Below, piece after piece: positions 1 to 10,247 of a DNA stretch of 64,000 nucleotides. The position numbers and the translations under genes were made by a program. The stretch covers positions 1 through 64,000 of the forward strand of contig NZ_WKEQ01000007.1 in assembly GCF_021605415.1 (NCBI RefSeq), given 5' to 3'. Position 1 is the stretch's first letter. Every line of letters starts with the position of its first letter. The notes beneath the pieces are model-generated. The model did no database searches. It was not told the DNA's origin and worked only from the letters and a program-made list of their open reading frames with translations. This stretch comes from Pseudomonas syringae. GTDB taxonomy: Bacteria; Pseudomonadota; Gammaproteobacteria; Pseudomonadales; Pseudomonadaceae.

Positions 1-1381
1 GATCAATGTCATACTTTATTAAAAGATATTGTTCCTGAAATTTTTTTGAAACAAGCGTCAATTTCGAGTCAGCAGAGGATCTAAAAGACCTAGTAAGCCT
101 CTCCCAACGACCAAACCCCTGAACCAGGGCCGGATTTTTACTACTTAAGTCACGACCATATATATTCTGGCTATCATCACCAAATAAAACCATTTCGCCA
201 TCTTCATCTAAAAAATACCTCCGAATTATTTTAATCCACTGCTGCTCGTAGTCTTGCACCTCATCGATCAATATAGTTTTGTACTTATAGATCCTCTCAT
301 CATGATTTTGAAATAAATCCTCATTTGAAAACAGATCATCGAAGTACTTCGACCACAGCTCTTTTCCCTGTGGCGGCTGTATCAAAAGCCCACACTTATT
401 CATCTCCAAGGCAATCAGAGAATGATAATTGGAGATGTTAAATGCCCCCCATGAGAACCCCTCCCTGACATTACTTATCTTATCGCGAATATAGCTCTTT
501 AATGTCTTGTTGAACGTTAAAATAAGTACATTCTCATCGTGTCTCTTGTGCGCGTTTACTGCTCTTTTCGCCAGTATGGTTGTTTTTCCAGAGCCAGCCA
601 CTCCTTTCATCTTTTGAAAGCCTGGCTGGCTGATTGAGAGCCTGGACTGCAGGGAACTGTAAGCTATGTCAATTCCTTGCTCCATAACATGATAGGGCGG
701 TTTGAGGTAGCGCTTCAGTTCATCATAGGCTTCGTCTAAAAACAGCAGATTTTCAGTTTTTATTTCATTAAGTAACTTTGAAAGGCTGTCCCTATTAATG
801 AACATCCCTCTGTCTCGACTGATCTGCCTTGACTTATTTGTCAGATAGTCCATTTTTTTGTCGTACTGCACATCTTGAACCTCATTGTTTTTATATTGGT
901 AGTTCAAGGCTTTCTTTTTTTCGGCCAACTCAACTTCGGCAGAAGCATATATATTTGATATTTCTTTTTTGGTGGCATTGTGAAAGTAAACAAATGTTTT
1001 TATTGTACTGTAAAATCTTTTATCGAGTGCGTACCTTTCGGCTAAGCTACTCACATGCAGGTTAAATATATTGTTTTTGTAGCCAAATGCTTGTTGCGCA
1101 GGGGATCTGATGAATTGATTACTGCTGTTCACTCTCCACTTATTATCCGCATCTACATGGTACGCAGACAAGTTCCAATCTTTCACCTCGATGATTAAAG
1201 CCCCACACTTTTTTCTCATTACGATAATATCAGGCATATCACCGTTCAAAAAAGGCTGGAAGTAAACTTCATATTCAAACCCGAGATTTGCAGACAAATA
1301 CTCTAGAATATGCAACTCTCCCTCTGTGGGCTTGACCTTTAATCGATGTATATTTTCAAAATCAGGGTAGACCTCGGCCAT
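1..1381 (-). CDS. NERD-domain / UvrD-like superfamily 1 helicase (3' end outside window)
   Basis: The reading frame is open from an ATG at 1381 to the left edge, so the C-terminal part is missing. An in-frame ATG at 1396 is an alternative start; GGAATGG lies about 10 bases before 1381. The N-terminal ~120 residues look like a NERD nuclease-related domain (MPDIIVMRKKCGALIIEVKDW, with acidic and EVK residues typical of a nuclease fold). About residue 260 comes Walker A GVAGSGKTTILAKRA, later the helicase motif ILIDEVQDYEQQW and GDDSQNIYGRD. These are UvrD/Rep-like motifs. Proteins of this build are often found in defence or DNA-repair contexts. The gene is clearly more AT-rich than everything to its right, a sign of separate acquisition. 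The missing end prevents judging helicase motifs IV-VI. Confidence 0.8.
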   Translation of the reverse strand, partial: MAEVYPDFENIHRLKVKPTEGELHILEYLSANLGFEYEVYFQPFLNGDMPDIIVMRKKCGALIIEVKDWNLSAYHVDADNKWRVNSSNQFIRSPAQQAFGYKNNIFNLHVSSLAERYALDKRFYSTIKTFVYFHNATKKEISNIYASAEVELAEKKKALNYQYKNNEVQDVQYDKKMDYLTNKSRQISRDRGMFINRDSLSKLLNEIKTENLLFLDEAYDELKRYLKPPYHVMEQGIDIAYSSLQSRLSISQPGFQKMKGVAGSGKTTILAKRAVNAHKRHDENVLILTFNKTLKSYIRDKISNVREGFSWGAFNISNYHSLIALEMNKCGLLIQPPQGKELWSKYFDDLFSNEDLFQNHDERIYKYKTILIDEVQDYEQQWIKIIRRYFLDEDGEMVLFGDDSQNIYGRDLSSKNPALVQGFGRWERLTRSFRSSADSKLTLVSKKFQEQYLLIKYDID

Positions 1382-1720
1382 TTTTGTGTTCGCCATTCCA
1401 TTTTTTCGGTTAAGAGGCTGAGTTTGCAGCTCATCTTCCTCGGTTTTACATTTAACTAATCTATACAATCCACTGGCGTGAACAGTGTGTGGTACGCAGG
1501 GGCTCTTTATGCAGGCGCGACCTCGAGATTACGTCAATTGCAAACAAGGCGTCTGCCTTACCGGGGTCGAAGACCTCTCCCGCACCCTGCGCTATACCAA
1601 AACCCTGGGTTCTGGTTGAACGAGCGGGAGGGTTGGGGGGATGCACTGATCCATCCAGCTATAGGCATGGAAAACAAAAATAGGCAAAATCTCCGCCCAC
1701 CCAATCACTGCAAACCTCCT
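1382..1720. other. Intergenic stretch between the NERD helicase and the small plus-strand gene
   Basis: About 340 bases without a convincing gene. A minus frame at 1461-1646 would encode about 61 residues with protein-like composition (GEVFDPGKADALFAIDVI) and could be the tail of a degraded gene, but nothing recognisable precedes it. A plus frame that runs into the downstream small gene has low-complexity, Arg/Pro-rich content and is probably not translated. Promoters for the two divergent genes should lie here; I could not identify convincing hexamers. Confidence 0.4.
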
Positions 1721-2023
1721 ATGAAACTCCTCAACACCTACGAAGAACGCGATGAAGCCGAAGATGCTGAGCAGAAGCTGACCGGAGATCGCCGCTTGGC
1801 TAGCGAGCGCGACGCCACCGTGGTCATCTACAATCTGTTCGGAATCCCTAGCTGGGGTAATTTCCATCGCCTGGGCATGTATAATCTGAGTGAGTTGAAA
1901 GCCCTGCTTGATCGCCGCACAGGTTGGCTGCCTGCGGATCAGGCACGTCATGCTGAGATGCTCGCCACACTGCAAACAGTAGCCAAAAATTACTCTATCG
2001 CAGTGCCTGCACACTGGCTGTAA
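1721..2023 (+). CDS. Small hypothetical protein in the defence island
   Basis: Predicted 100 residues, starting MKLLNTYEERDEAEDAEQ. I prefer ATG 1721 because the longer frame upstream is Arg/Pro-rich and unlike the rest; CCTCC stands directly before the ATG but it is not a Shine-Dalgarno, so the start is uncertain (ATG 1668 is an alternative). It is hydrophilic, mixed charged, with no membrane segment or signal peptide. It contains a central IYNLFGIPSWGNFHRLGMY stretch followed by predicted helices. I recognise no family. It is the only plus-strand gene among minus-strand defence genes and converges on the DUF499 gene. It could be a regulator or accessory factor, but the sequence does not show this. 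Confidence 0.55.
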   Translation: MKLLNTYEERDEAEDAEQKLTGDRRLASERDATVVIYNLFGIPSWGNFHRLGMYNLSELKALLDRRTGWLPADQARHAEMLATLQTVAKNYSIAVPAHWL

Positions 2024-2049
2024 CCACAAGGCAACAGCACGGGTAGAAA

Positions 2050-2081
2050 GAAGCCCTGAAGCTTTTAGCAATCAGGGCTTC
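2050..2081. terminator. Hairpin between convergent genes
   Basis: GAAGCCCTGA (2050-2059) pairs with TCAGGGCTTC (2072-2081) around a 12-base loop. It lies between the small plus-strand gene and the end of the minus-strand DUF499 gene, where a bidirectional terminator would be expected. The T tract is weak, so this is a candidate only. Confidence 0.5.
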
Positions 2082-2104
2082 CATACAGCGAGCTAAATGC
2101 TTAC

Positions 2105-4945
2105 CTACTCAAACTCCGCCGACTTGAACTTCAGTACGCTGCAATTCTCTTTGATGGCGCGTTGAAGCCCATCATCGAAGCCGGCCTTGCTAGTGGCTTG
2201 GATCTCGATAGAAATCTTCACGTCCACTCCAAGCTTGGCAGTGAACTGCTGAATAACCTCATCCACAAGCACGGCAAACTCCATTTTCGCCTTCACAGGA
2301 TCTAGGTCAGCTGAGGCATAAAACTGCGTCACCAAGGCCTTCTGAATCTCAGCTATTGGGTCTGCCCGACCGCCACCTGAGCTTTTAGTTTCTTCTGTGA
2401 CTCCGCCACTCCCACCAGATCCTGAGGTGTCAGGCGTCACATTCACAACTTGCTCACGCTTAGCCCGTTCGGCGTCTTCCTTAGCTCGCAACGCATCGGC
2501 GTAAGCGCTGGCAGTTGCAGGTTCAATCAGCAGATGCGAGGCATCCAAGAACACTGACGATGTCCTGCCGAAGACAAAGCCCAAGTAACGCTCACCATCC
2601 TTGCCCTGAGCAATGGCAAAGAAATCAAGGCTTTCCACACCCGTGCTGAGCGTGCGGATAAACACAGTGTCATCACGCAAGCGCGGTAGATACAGATAGC
2701 AGCAGGTCTTCTGGAAGACATCCAACGCCCCGACGTCCTTGGCATCCTCCTTCCAGAACCAGCTCTTCAGCATGTTCGCGAGATGGTAGGGCGCCCATTC
2801 GGTAATCAGCAGCTCGTTGTCCTTGAGCAGTCGCTCGATTTCCGTGGACAGGTTGGCTGCCCCAGCATTAATCGGGAAGTGTTCCCACTGCACATCCGAC
2901 AAACCCTTACCAGGCAAGGGTGTCTGCATGGGCGCCAGCAACCACTTGTAGGTTTCCCGGATCATCCGCTTCAGGCCATCGCGCGCCTGCTCGGAATTGG
3001 CTGTGGCATTCTTCGCCATGAGGTTGTCGAGGGTGATGCGGTTTTCTTTGTAATCGTTGACGATGGATTCCCACGCCAGCAGCGAGCGCACCTGATCCTT
3101 CAGGCGACTGACGCTATCGCTATCGGCGGCAAGGAACACCAACCGATTCTGTTTCTGACGGGGCTGCTCGCCACGACTCTTCAGAATTTCAGCGGCCTTG
3201 CCAATAGCCTGACTCGGCCCGCTCTTGCTGTAACCGTAATCGGGTGCCAGCACCACTAACCGCAGTTGATAGTCATCTGGCACGTCCACACTGTCAGTGA
3301 ACACATGGACGCCACCAAACACGCCACTGGCAAAGCTCTCCTGCACACGCTTACGGATAGCAGGAAAAACATCTTCCTTATCCTTGAAGCGTTTTTTGCG
3401 ATCTTCCATTTCGCGACGCAGATTAGGTCGAGTATCGAACCAGTAACGGTTATTGGCGTTGTTCAGGTAGTGAAGTTTGTCTATCAGGCTGCGTAACGCA
3501 TCCTTGAACAACCCCACCTGCTGACCAGGCTGCGCTGTGCCAAGCAGAATTCGCTCCAGCTCAATACCCCGCACCATCTGATTGGCAGTGGTCGGTGCGC
3601 TACCCAGGAATATCGTGCGCGCAGCGCGACGGCATGCCTGCACTCCGCCAAGTCGAGCATTGTGGTTTTCAATCGTTGTAGTTTCTGCGCGAGGGCCATC
3701 GATGTCGCGCTCGACCACTGGATCCCAGCCGGCAGGCAGATAATAGGTGATCTCGTTGCGCGAATCCGTATCGGCCAATGGCAAGCTACCGGGCATGATC
3801 AATGGATCATTGTTGCCGTCCTTCCACAGGCTGAAGATTACTTTGGCCATCAACTTCAGCACGCCACGGGTGCGCTGGAAGTTCTCCAATGACGACCAGT
3901 CCTCATACAGACGGTCGAAGACCTCGGGGTGGATCGGGTAAGCATGCAGCAAGCGCTCGTAGTAGCGACCTTCTTGGGTTTCCGCCGGGAAATCATTACC
4001 ATTGGCGATGTAATAATCGGCAAAGCTGCGGCACACAGCCTCAGCCGCCAACTTGTCGCTGATATTACTGAACAAGCGGCGTCTAACGATCTCGAAAGCC
4101 TCCTCGGTGCCCACCGGCTTCCACAGGGCCTGTACGCGGCCAAAGTAGTGCGACAGCGCTTCCAGCGCGCGCACGCCACGCTGGCTACCGGCTTCTTTTT
4201 CCGACTCAGGTAGCGAGGCTAGCATCACCGCTGTTGGCACGGCCTTCAGCGCCTCGGTCAGCGCTTGGATGAAACTCAAGTTGCTGTCGAAACTACCGCC
4301 CGTCAGAGTTTTACCTTCCTCAAACTGGCGAACGTAGGCCACCAATTCGTCGATCAAAATCACGCAAGGGGCATAACGCTCCAGCAAGTTCTCCAGCACC
4401 GTTTTGCCCGGCGAAGTGCCCGACAGGTCAGCCTCAGCCACCAGTGCATAACCCTCTTCACCGCCCAACTGCCAGGCCAGATTGCCCCACAACGTGTGAA
4501 CGCTGATTGAGCCATGCTTAACCGGCTGGTTGGGTGATGCCTGGATACCATCGAGTACAGCAATACGTGCAGGTGCCAGCTCAGTGACCCCGGCGCGATT
4601 AAGAATATCGCCAATACCCTGCATCTCACTGGCGGGCACCTTGCCGCTGGCCAAGTGATAGACCGCCAGCATGGTATGAGTCTTACCGCCACCGAAAGCG
4701 GTTTGCAGCTGAATGACTGGATCGCCGCCCTTGCCGGAAAGACGCTTGACCACCGAGTCCAGCAACAGCTTCATGCCTTCAGTGATAAAGGTGCGCTCGA
4801 AGAACAGCGTTGGGTTCTGATATTCGGCTGTCGCAGTACCGGTATGCACGCGAGTGATGTCGGCGGCAAATTCAGCTTGAATAAAGGTGCCGCTACGCAC
4901 GTCTTCATGAGGTTCGGCGATCACGCGCCAAGGTTTGAGGCTCAT
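2105..4945 (-). CDS. DUF499-type AAA ATPase, last gene of the defence operon
   Basis: 946 residues. Walker A is [12 protein letters not shown] at about residues 81-92 and Walker B is CVILIDELV at about 194-202; a Ser-x-Glu-rich segment near residue 245 may be sensor 1. This layout matches the DUF499 family of large P-loop ATPases found beside DUF1156 methylases in predicted defence clusters. The C-terminal third has a Gly/Ser linker (SGSGGSGG, near residue 830) followed by an alpha/beta tail, suggesting a tethered extra domain. Its ATG overlaps the stop of the DUF262 gene by 4 bases, so the two are probably translationally coupled. Likely role: ATP-driven remodelling or assembly of a nuclease/methylase complex on DNA (inference). 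The specific function of the family is not well known. Confidence 0.8.
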   Translation of the reverse strand: MSLKPWRVIAEPHEDVRSGTFIQAEFAADITRVHTGTATAEYQNPTLFFERTFITEGMKLLLDSVVKRLSGKGGDPVIQLQTAFGGGKTHTMLAVYHLASGKVPASEMQGIGDILNRAGVTELAPARIAVLDGIQASPNQPVKHGSISVHTLWGNLAWQLGGEEGYALVAEADLSGTSPGKTVLENLLERYAPCVILIDELVAYVRQFEEGKTLTGGSFDSNLSFIQALTEALKAVPTAVMLASLPESEKEAGSQRGVRALEALSHYFGRVQALWKPVGTEEAFEIVRRRLFSNISDKLAAEAVCRSFADYYIANGNDFPAETQEGRYYERLLHAYPIHPEVFDRLYEDWSSLENFQRTRGVLKLMAKVIFSLWKDGNNDPLIMPGSLPLADTDSRNEITYYLPAGWDPVVERDIDGPRAETTTIENHNARLGGVQACRRAARTIFLGSAPTTANQMVRGIELERILLGTAQPGQQVGLFKDALRSLIDKLHYLNNANNRYWFDTRPNLRREMEDRKKRFKDKEDVFPAIRKRVQESFASGVFGGVHVFTDSVDVPDDYQLRLVVLAPDYGYSKSGPSQAIGKAAEILKSRGEQPRQKQNRLVFLAADSDSVSRLKDQVRSLLAWESIVNDYKENRITLDNLMAKNATANSEQARDGLKRMIRETYKWLLAPMQTPLPGKGLSDVQWEHFPINAGAANLSTEIERLLKDNELLITEWAPYHLANMLKSWFWKEDAKDVGALDVFQKTCCYLYLPRLRDDTVFIRTLSTGVESLDFFAIAQGKDGERYLGFVFGRTSSVFLDASHLLIEPATASAYADALRAKEDAERAKREQVVNVTPDTSGSGGSGGVTEETKSSGGGRADPIAEIQKALVTQFYASADLDPVKAKMEFAVLVDEVIQQFTAKLGVDVKISIEIQATSKAGFDDGLQRAIKENCSVLKFKSAEFE

Positions 4946-6660
4946 ACATGGGCTCCCTGAGCTGTACGCAGCATATAGCTGAACTTGTCCTGAATGAGTT
5001 GCTTGCGAGCCTGGATAAAAGCCTCGTAATTGTCGAGTTGCCAGAGAGCTTCATCTGTGGGTATCAAGTGCATATCTAAATACTGCGCATGCTCTTCGTC
5101 GCTGTTGAACCGGCCTCGTTCAAACCATTCATGTGGAGGAATTGCACACTTGCCGTTAAAACCGTTTTCATCGGCTGTTAGCAACATACAGTTGGCGATC
5201 TGATCCCGCTGCTCTGCGCGGTAATGCAGAATATTGCGATTACCGCTATCTGGATTGATGTCCTTGACTGACTTCAACAAGCTTTGCGGAAAGATATGAT
5301 CGACTTGAGGGCCATTGGCCCCTAACGCGGGTGTGTAGTTGAAGTCGCGATACCACAGGTTGAAAAACAGGTGCAATGAACGCGACCCGTAATACTGTTT
5401 GAAGATAACTTCAGGGGTGATTTCTAAACTGCGGCCATCTGCTCGAATCACACCAAATACTTCACTGGTGATGAAGTCATTCTGCTCTTGGATGTTACGT
5501 ACCAGCTTATCGATGAGCTGGTCAGGGTTACCGCCAAAGGCACCACTAACAAGCGAACGCAGTAAGTATTCTGCAAGCCCAGACTTAGCCTTGAATTTTT
5601 CAGGGTACTGATAGCGGAAATAGATAAGCGGAATTAGTGCTAGATAAGAGGGCAGGGCCTTGTCGCTGCGGATATAGGTCTTGGTAACCACCAGGTCACG
5701 AACATCCTTGATCGCATCAGCGATCACCTGCCACTGGACAATTATCTCATCTTTGGTTTTGCCATCGCGGAACTTCTCTACCTCATAGCGTGCGCCCTTG
5801 TTCAAAACAGTCAGACAGCACTTGAGTACAAAGTCACGATCAAAATCGAACCCACCTTGATTAAGATCTTCCAGTAGGGACTCGATCTCGCCATCAGCCT
5901 CATCCCAACTAGAGGTCAACAGCGAAAACAGCAAATCCGACTTGCCCAGCTTGGTGCCGCCAGAGTTAGCACGAATGAAAATCTCGACGATGTCATCCAC
6001 CCGATAGGCATCTGGGTTATCGATCCCATCCAGCTCTTGGAAAGTGATGTTGTCATCATTAACGAACTCTTTGCGTACCCGCCCAACATTAAGCTGCAAA
6101 GTGATTTGCTCATCCGTCGTCAGCTCGCTAGGAGCTAGTTTGGCCAGTTCCTGCACGATCTGAAGGTCGAGTTTGTTGTTGATAAACACCATTTCCTTAA
6201 AGCGTACCCAAGGCCAGATAGCACTGCCTTTTTCCTTAAAGGCAAAACGAAAACGAATATCTTCGGGCGCCGCCATATCACCGCCACTGAGCACGTCGAA
6301 ATACAGCTCTCGACCACTGTAGCTGCCTTTTAGACCGATGAACAAGCTTTGCAGGCGCTGCTGGCCATCCAGCACCATCAGCTTCGAGCGGGTGTTATCG
6401 GGCACCCGATAATCAGTCAATTTGATATCGCGATGATAGTTGTCAATGAACTTGCGGTGCTTGACCTCTTCACGGGTTTTCCACACTAGCAGGGTACTGA
6501 TGGGGTACTCACGCATGATGGAGTCGAACAGACGGCTGAGCTGCTCCTCACCCCAGACGAAGGGCCGCTGGATATTGGGCAACCAAAATCCCCCGCCCTC
6601 GGACTCTGAGTCATTGAGGTAAGAAACGATTTTTCGGATCGACAGCTTCTTGTTTTGCAT
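4942..6660 (-). CDS. DUF262 / HNH (GmrSD-like) protein
   Basis: 572 residues. The N-terminal DUF262 part has NIQRPFVW (about 29-36) and DGQQR (about 98-102), the signature nucleotide-binding and hydrolysis motif of GmrS/DndB-like proteins. The C-terminal part has [11 protein letters not shown] (about 452-462) followed by Asn and His residues, a His-Me/HNH nuclease centre as in DUF1524/GmrD. Both halves are in one chain, as in single-polypeptide GmrSD type IV restriction enzymes, which cut modified DNA in an NTP-dependent way. AAGGAA lies about 6-7 bases before the ATG. It starts 15 bases after the methylase stop. Its place directly after a methylase is odd for a type IV enzyme, so here it may act on DNA marked by, or lacking the mark of, its partner (inference). 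Confidence 0.8.
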   Translation of the reverse strand: MQNKKLSIRKIVSYLNDSESEGGGFWLPNIQRPFVWGEEQLSRLFDSIMREYPISTLLVWKTREEVKHRKFIDNYHRDIKLTDYRVPDNTRSKLMVLDGQQRLQSLFIGLKGSYSGRELYFDVLSGGDMAAPEDIRFRFAFKEKGSAIWPWVRFKEMVFINNKLDLQIVQELAKLAPSELTTDEQITLQLNVGRVRKEFVNDDNITFQELDGIDNPDAYRVDDIVEIFIRANSGGTKLGKSDLLFSLLTSSWDEADGEIESLLEDLNQGGFDFDRDFVLKCCLTVLNKGARYEVEKFRDGKTKDEIIVQWQVIADAIKDVRDLVVTKTYIRSDKALPSYLALIPLIYFRYQYPEKFKAKSGLAEYLLRSLVSGAFGGNPDQLIDKLVRNIQEQNDFITSEVFGVIRADGRSLEITPEVIFKQYYGSRSLHLFFNLWYRDFNYTPALGANGPQVDHIFPQSLLKSVKDINPDSGNRNILHYRAEQRDQIANCMLLTADENGFNGKCAIPPHEWFERGRFNSDEEHAQYLDMHLIPTDEALWQLDNYEAFIQARKQLIQDKFSYMLRTAQGAHV

Positions 6661-6675
6661 AATCTAATTCCTTGA

Positions 6676-9585
6676 TCAGATATCCATCTGGCCTTGAGCA
6701 CCGACGTGGCCGGTTTCATGGGAGGCTTGTTCGATGCCGATCCATGCGCCTTGCAGTTCGTTGTAGGCACGGGCTTCTTCGGCCCAGCCTTGGCGTTCGC
6801 ACAAAGTGTAAAGACGATAGGTGAGGGCAATAAGACCAGCCGTTTTGTCGGGCATACGTGCCAACAAGGCTCCGGCAGCGGATTCACCGTCCTGATTGAG
6901 TGCTCGAATAAGCTGATGCAACGCTTCCCAAACCGGCACACGGTTGTCGTTTTCCGGTGACCATTCACTTGGCATTTCGACCCACTTGAGCAGACGCAGA
7001 TCGCCACCGCCGCTTTCCACTACACCAGCCCCAACCAGGCCTCCAACGCTAGTACCCTTGGCACGGGCTAGTACATCTCCGTCGCCGTATTTGCCTTCAG
7101 CCCAGCCATGCTGTTCAAACCAAGCGAGACAGAACTGAGTATCGTGGTCGAAGTCATCCTCGCCCAAGAAGCGGTTAATTAATTGCAAGGCACTACGCAC
7201 GCTCATCACCGAACCATCGGCTTCGAGTACTGCACTGTATTTGCTGAATACTTCCATGCCTGGGCCGATGATGGCTTGCGACAAGTCCACAGGGGCTACC
7301 GGCGAATTGACGCCACCACGGGTCATATCTAGCAAAGCCTCAGGAAGTTTTGTGTTGAGTTCGCGAATAAACTCGCGGCGAGAAATAGTCGGCGCATCAA
7401 TTTCACGCTTACGGCAAACTAAGACGATGCTGGAAGCCAAGGCGTTTGAGCCGGAGCCGATCATGCGATTACTTAACTCCGTTCGCATCGGCCAAGTTCC
7501 AGTCAGGGCGAAACCTGCCTTAAGTACCGCAGCCAAGAAAGTTTCCCAGCCTGTGCTGTGAGTTCCTGCATCGCCTTTGGTTTCTGCCTGTTTGAAGGCG
7601 TAATAAATGGTCACCGGAAAAGCGGGGTGGGCTTGTAAAGCTAGGTTATGCATGGCTGCTGTCATGCCACCGAGAAAAAACGCCTCCGCCTTTTCCTTAC
7701 TGCCATGGCGATACGTTGTGGCTACCAACTCTTCAGCCTTAGGCACTGCCAAGGTGCTATAGAGATCAGGAAAAATAGACCTGAGCGAGCGTCGTAGCCA
7801 GACGTAGAAGAAATCAGATAAATCTGCATAACCTATATTGTCGTAATAGGGTGGATCAGTAGAAATAACCTTGTGTAAGCTTATTTTTTGAGTTTGTGCG
7901 TCTGCTTGAGAAGCTACGGGTCGTCCTTGAGCGCCCAGGACGGCAATTCCCTCGATACTTTCTGCTGTCCAACTGACTGCACCACTAAAACTACCAGTAC
8001 CAGTTAACAGCGTATTCAACTCGGCAAAATCCCAAGTCATTGGAATTGACTGTCGAGCGAATGTATTTCTAGTTGAGTCGCGCTCGGTGAACCATGTGCA
8101 AATAGTTGAGCCTCTATCTGCCAATTTATTTAATGCAAACGCCAAATAAACCCCAACGGCCTCGGCATATGCCTTAGCACCACTCCCGCCTTGCCCCAGC
8201 TCCAACCCATCATCGGCCATCCCAGCTTTAAGCGCATCTTCGTGAACGCGACCAATAGCTTGTTGCATCAAGTCGGAGAAGGTGGTTAACGCAACTAGCT
8301 GCCGTGACGTAAAAAGATCGCCATATACATCTAGTCCATAATTGGAGACATTAACTCGGCACTTGCCATGTAACGGTGTTTCAGGCCTCCAATCAGGCCG
8401 TGCTTCGCGAGCGCTAGCTTCCTGATGAGCTGTCGGAGAAAGGTAGATACGCCCACGACTACCTTCCGCAACAATAGCCATCAATTGCTGCCCCATACGA
8501 CCAGCGGTACCTTCGGTGCGGATATATTTGTAATCTATCGGCACACCAGAAAGTAGGCAGTAGAAGCCCCCGCGCTTGCCAGCCGCCGTGCCACTTTTCG
8601 CAGATTCTGGCGGTGTTCCCACCTTGACGCTAAAGCGATAACTATCGCCCTCTATGATCGGAGCGACATACGACTCCTTGCCCGCCTTGCTAGAAACAAT
8701 AAAAACTGAGGCCAGAGGTACTTCTCGATGGCTAAACGCCGGATTGGGGCTACGTACGGTTCGCGCCCATAGCCAAGCAACCACTGTAAGCTTTTCGCCC
8801 AAGTAGGACTTAAGGTCAGGACGCTCGGCGACCATATCAGCCGTCACTTCAATCGGTGGATATAGATGACTAATCCTCTGCTGTGCTTGCTCACGCATCC
8901 AAGCACCGTAGCGCCGTACATCCTCAGCCAGCCCCCTTGCCCCCGACCAGTCCTCGAAAGCGTCTTTGGTAGCTTTCTTCTTGCTGCCGTTGTTGGCGGC
9001 AATTTCCGGCCCAACCGGTTCACGTCCGGAAAACTTGGGCGGAATCTCGATCATCGCCTTGTTGATCGTTACCGCCACAGGATTTAGATCAGAAGCGTAA
9101 CTCTCCAAACCGAGGCGTTGCGCCTCCAGCGGTATTGCGCCACCACCAGCAAAGGGATCATGGAAGCCCGGTAGCTGTTCCGGATTGAACAGCTCTGCCG
9201 CCTGCGGATGGCTCTTGTTCAGCTCACAGGTTTCACGCCAGCTTTTTCTAATTTCCGCCCGAGCCCGCTCAAGCACCTCTTCGTTGTTTGTATTTTCCCA
9301 AATCACCAGATCTTCAATGATTGTGAACAGCCGCTCGCGCTCAGCCGCAGCCTTCTCTTTATTCACGCCACGTCGAAAACCATCACGTTGTTCATAACCT
9401 GGATCGTTGACCATCTGCGCAAAAATAACGGCCCGCGCTGCCGCCAAAGGCCGACGCGCCCACCATAAATGCAGGGTGCTAGGGTGGCCATGACGAATCG
9501 ACTTTTCTCGAGCGCAAGCTGCGTTAATAGCATCAAGCGGCAGAGCGACTTCGATGAGCTTTTTCGGGGATTTGATCGGGTACAT
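6676..9585 (-). CDS. DUF1156-type DNA methyltransferase
   Basis: 969 residues from ATG 9585, chosen because AGGAAG precedes it at good spacing and the product begins [20 protein letters not shown], the usual DUF1156 start; the frame is open further upstream but overlaps the HNH gene. The N-terminal DUF1156 segment includes [13 protein letters not shown] (about 34-46). The AdoMet motif I is DPFAGGGA (about 143-150) and the catalytic motif IV is TDPPYYDN (about 576-583), typical of amino-methylating (N6-A or N4-C) enzymes. The long insert between motifs I and IV (about 430 residues) is probably target recognition. It would mark host DNA as self. No HsdS-type specificity subunit is nearby, so specificity must lie in this protein. 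Confidence 0.85.
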   Translation of the reverse strand: MYPIKSPKKLIEVALPLDAINAACAREKSIRHGHPSTLHLWWARRPLAAARAVIFAQMVNDPGYEQRDGFRRGVNKEKAAAERERLFTIIEDLVIWENTNNEEVLERARAEIRKSWRETCELNKSHPQAAELFNPEQLPGFHDPFAGGGAIPLEAQRLGLESYASDLNPVAVTINKAMIEIPPKFSGREPVGPEIAANNGSKKKATKDAFEDWSGARGLAEDVRRYGAWMREQAQQRISHLYPPIEVTADMVAERPDLKSYLGEKLTVVAWLWARTVRSPNPAFSHREVPLASVFIVSSKAGKESYVAPIIEGDSYRFSVKVGTPPESAKSGTAAGKRGGFYCLLSGVPIDYKYIRTEGTAGRMGQQLMAIVAEGSRGRIYLSPTAHQEASAREARPDWRPETPLHGKCRVNVSNYGLDVYGDLFTSRQLVALTTFSDLMQQAIGRVHEDALKAGMADDGLELGQGGSGAKAYAEAVGVYLAFALNKLADRGSTICTWFTERDSTRNTFARQSIPMTWDFAELNTLLTGTGSFSGAVSWTAESIEGIAVLGAQGRPVASQADAQTQKISLHKVISTDPPYYDNIGYADLSDFFYVWLRRSLRSIFPDLYSTLAVPKAEELVATTYRHGSKEKAEAFFLGGMTAAMHNLALQAHPAFPVTIYYAFKQAETKGDAGTHSTGWETFLAAVLKAGFALTGTWPMRTELSNRMIGSGSNALASSIVLVCRKREIDAPTISRREFIRELNTKLPEALLDMTRGGVNSPVAPVDLSQAIIGPGMEVFSKYSAVLEADGSVMSVRSALQLINRFLGEDDFDHDTQFCLAWFEQHGWAEGKYGDGDVLARAKGTSVGGLVGAGVVESGGGDLRLLKWVEMPSEWSPENDNRVPVWEALHQLIRALNQDGESAAGALLARMPDKTAGLIALTYRLYTLCERQGWAEEARAYNELQGAWIGIEQASHETGHVGAQGQMDI

Positions 9586-9604
9586 GGAAACTTCCTGAGT
9601 GCCA

Positions 9605-10243
9605 TTAGCCGACAAGGGCATGGCGAATGGCAGTAGCGAAAGGTAGATGGGCAGTAGCTTGCAGTTCGCGTTCCAACCACTGCTGCCATTGGGTTTCGTT
9701 GTGAGGGTCGAGTTCGGCCAACTCACTTATATCTTCAACAGTTTTCAGGTGGCCGAGGACAGCGGCACGACGTCTTTGACGCAAAGCGCCATGCTGGGCT
9801 GCGAGGTTTAAAATACGCAGCGTTTCCTCGGCACGCTGTTTGCGCGCAGCATCCAAATCGGCTCGCGGGGTTATGCTGCCGTCGCTGACGAAAATGAAAT
9901 AGTCATCCGCATCATCCACGTCTGGCTTGAGAAGATTGCCTAGGTTATAGGCTCCACAGCTGTCCTTGTGCTTGCCGCAGGAGTCCTCGCGATTGCAGGA
10001 ACCAAATAGATTCGACCAGAGAAACGTGACTGCGGCGTCGCGGCCTTTTTGTCGAAAGTGCTCGATGTGCCGGTTGCCATCGCCAATTTCACCTTCGCAA
10101 TAGGCACAGCGCCCACCTTGCATGACTTCCAGCTCACGCCAAATTCCTAGTTTATCGTCATGAGTCACTGCACTCCAATTATCGCGACCGTGCCGGTAGT
10201 GAACCAGACAAACCGGTGCGGCACCGCGTTGCAGTTTATGCAC
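9605..10243 (-). CDS. PtuB-like HNH endonuclease (TIGR02646-type)
   Basis: 212 residues starting at a GTG at 10243, 4 bases after the stop of the ATPase gene, with AAGGA inside the end of that gene as its Shine-Dalgarno. Residues CAYCEGEIG (about 46-54), HIEHFRQK (about 59-66), then WSNLFGSC and SCGKHKD form a Cys-rich HNH zinc-finger nuclease centre. This is the arrangement of PtuB, the effector nuclease of Septu systems and of retron Ec78. The partner upstream is a PtuA-like ATPase, in the same order as in Septu. No reverse transcriptase or msr-msd is visible, so this is not a retron. Expected role: DNA cleavage when licensed by the ATPase. Confidence 0.8.
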   Translation of the reverse strand: MHKLQRGAAPVCLVHYRHGRDNWSAVTHDDKLGIWRELEVMQGGRCAYCEGEIGDGNRHIEHFRQKGRDAAVTFLWSNLFGSCNREDSCGKHKDSCGAYNLGNLLKPDVDDADDYFIFVSDGSITPRADLDAARKQRAEETLRILNLAAQHGALRQRRRAAVLGHLKTVEDISELAELDPHNETQWQQWLERELQATAHLPFATAIRHALVG

Positions 10244-10247
10244 GGAG

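Noticed and set aside
1461..1646. Minus-strand frame of about 61 codons upstream of the NERD helicase
   Set aside because: Protein-like patches but no start context or family; noted under the intergenic entry as a possible remnant.
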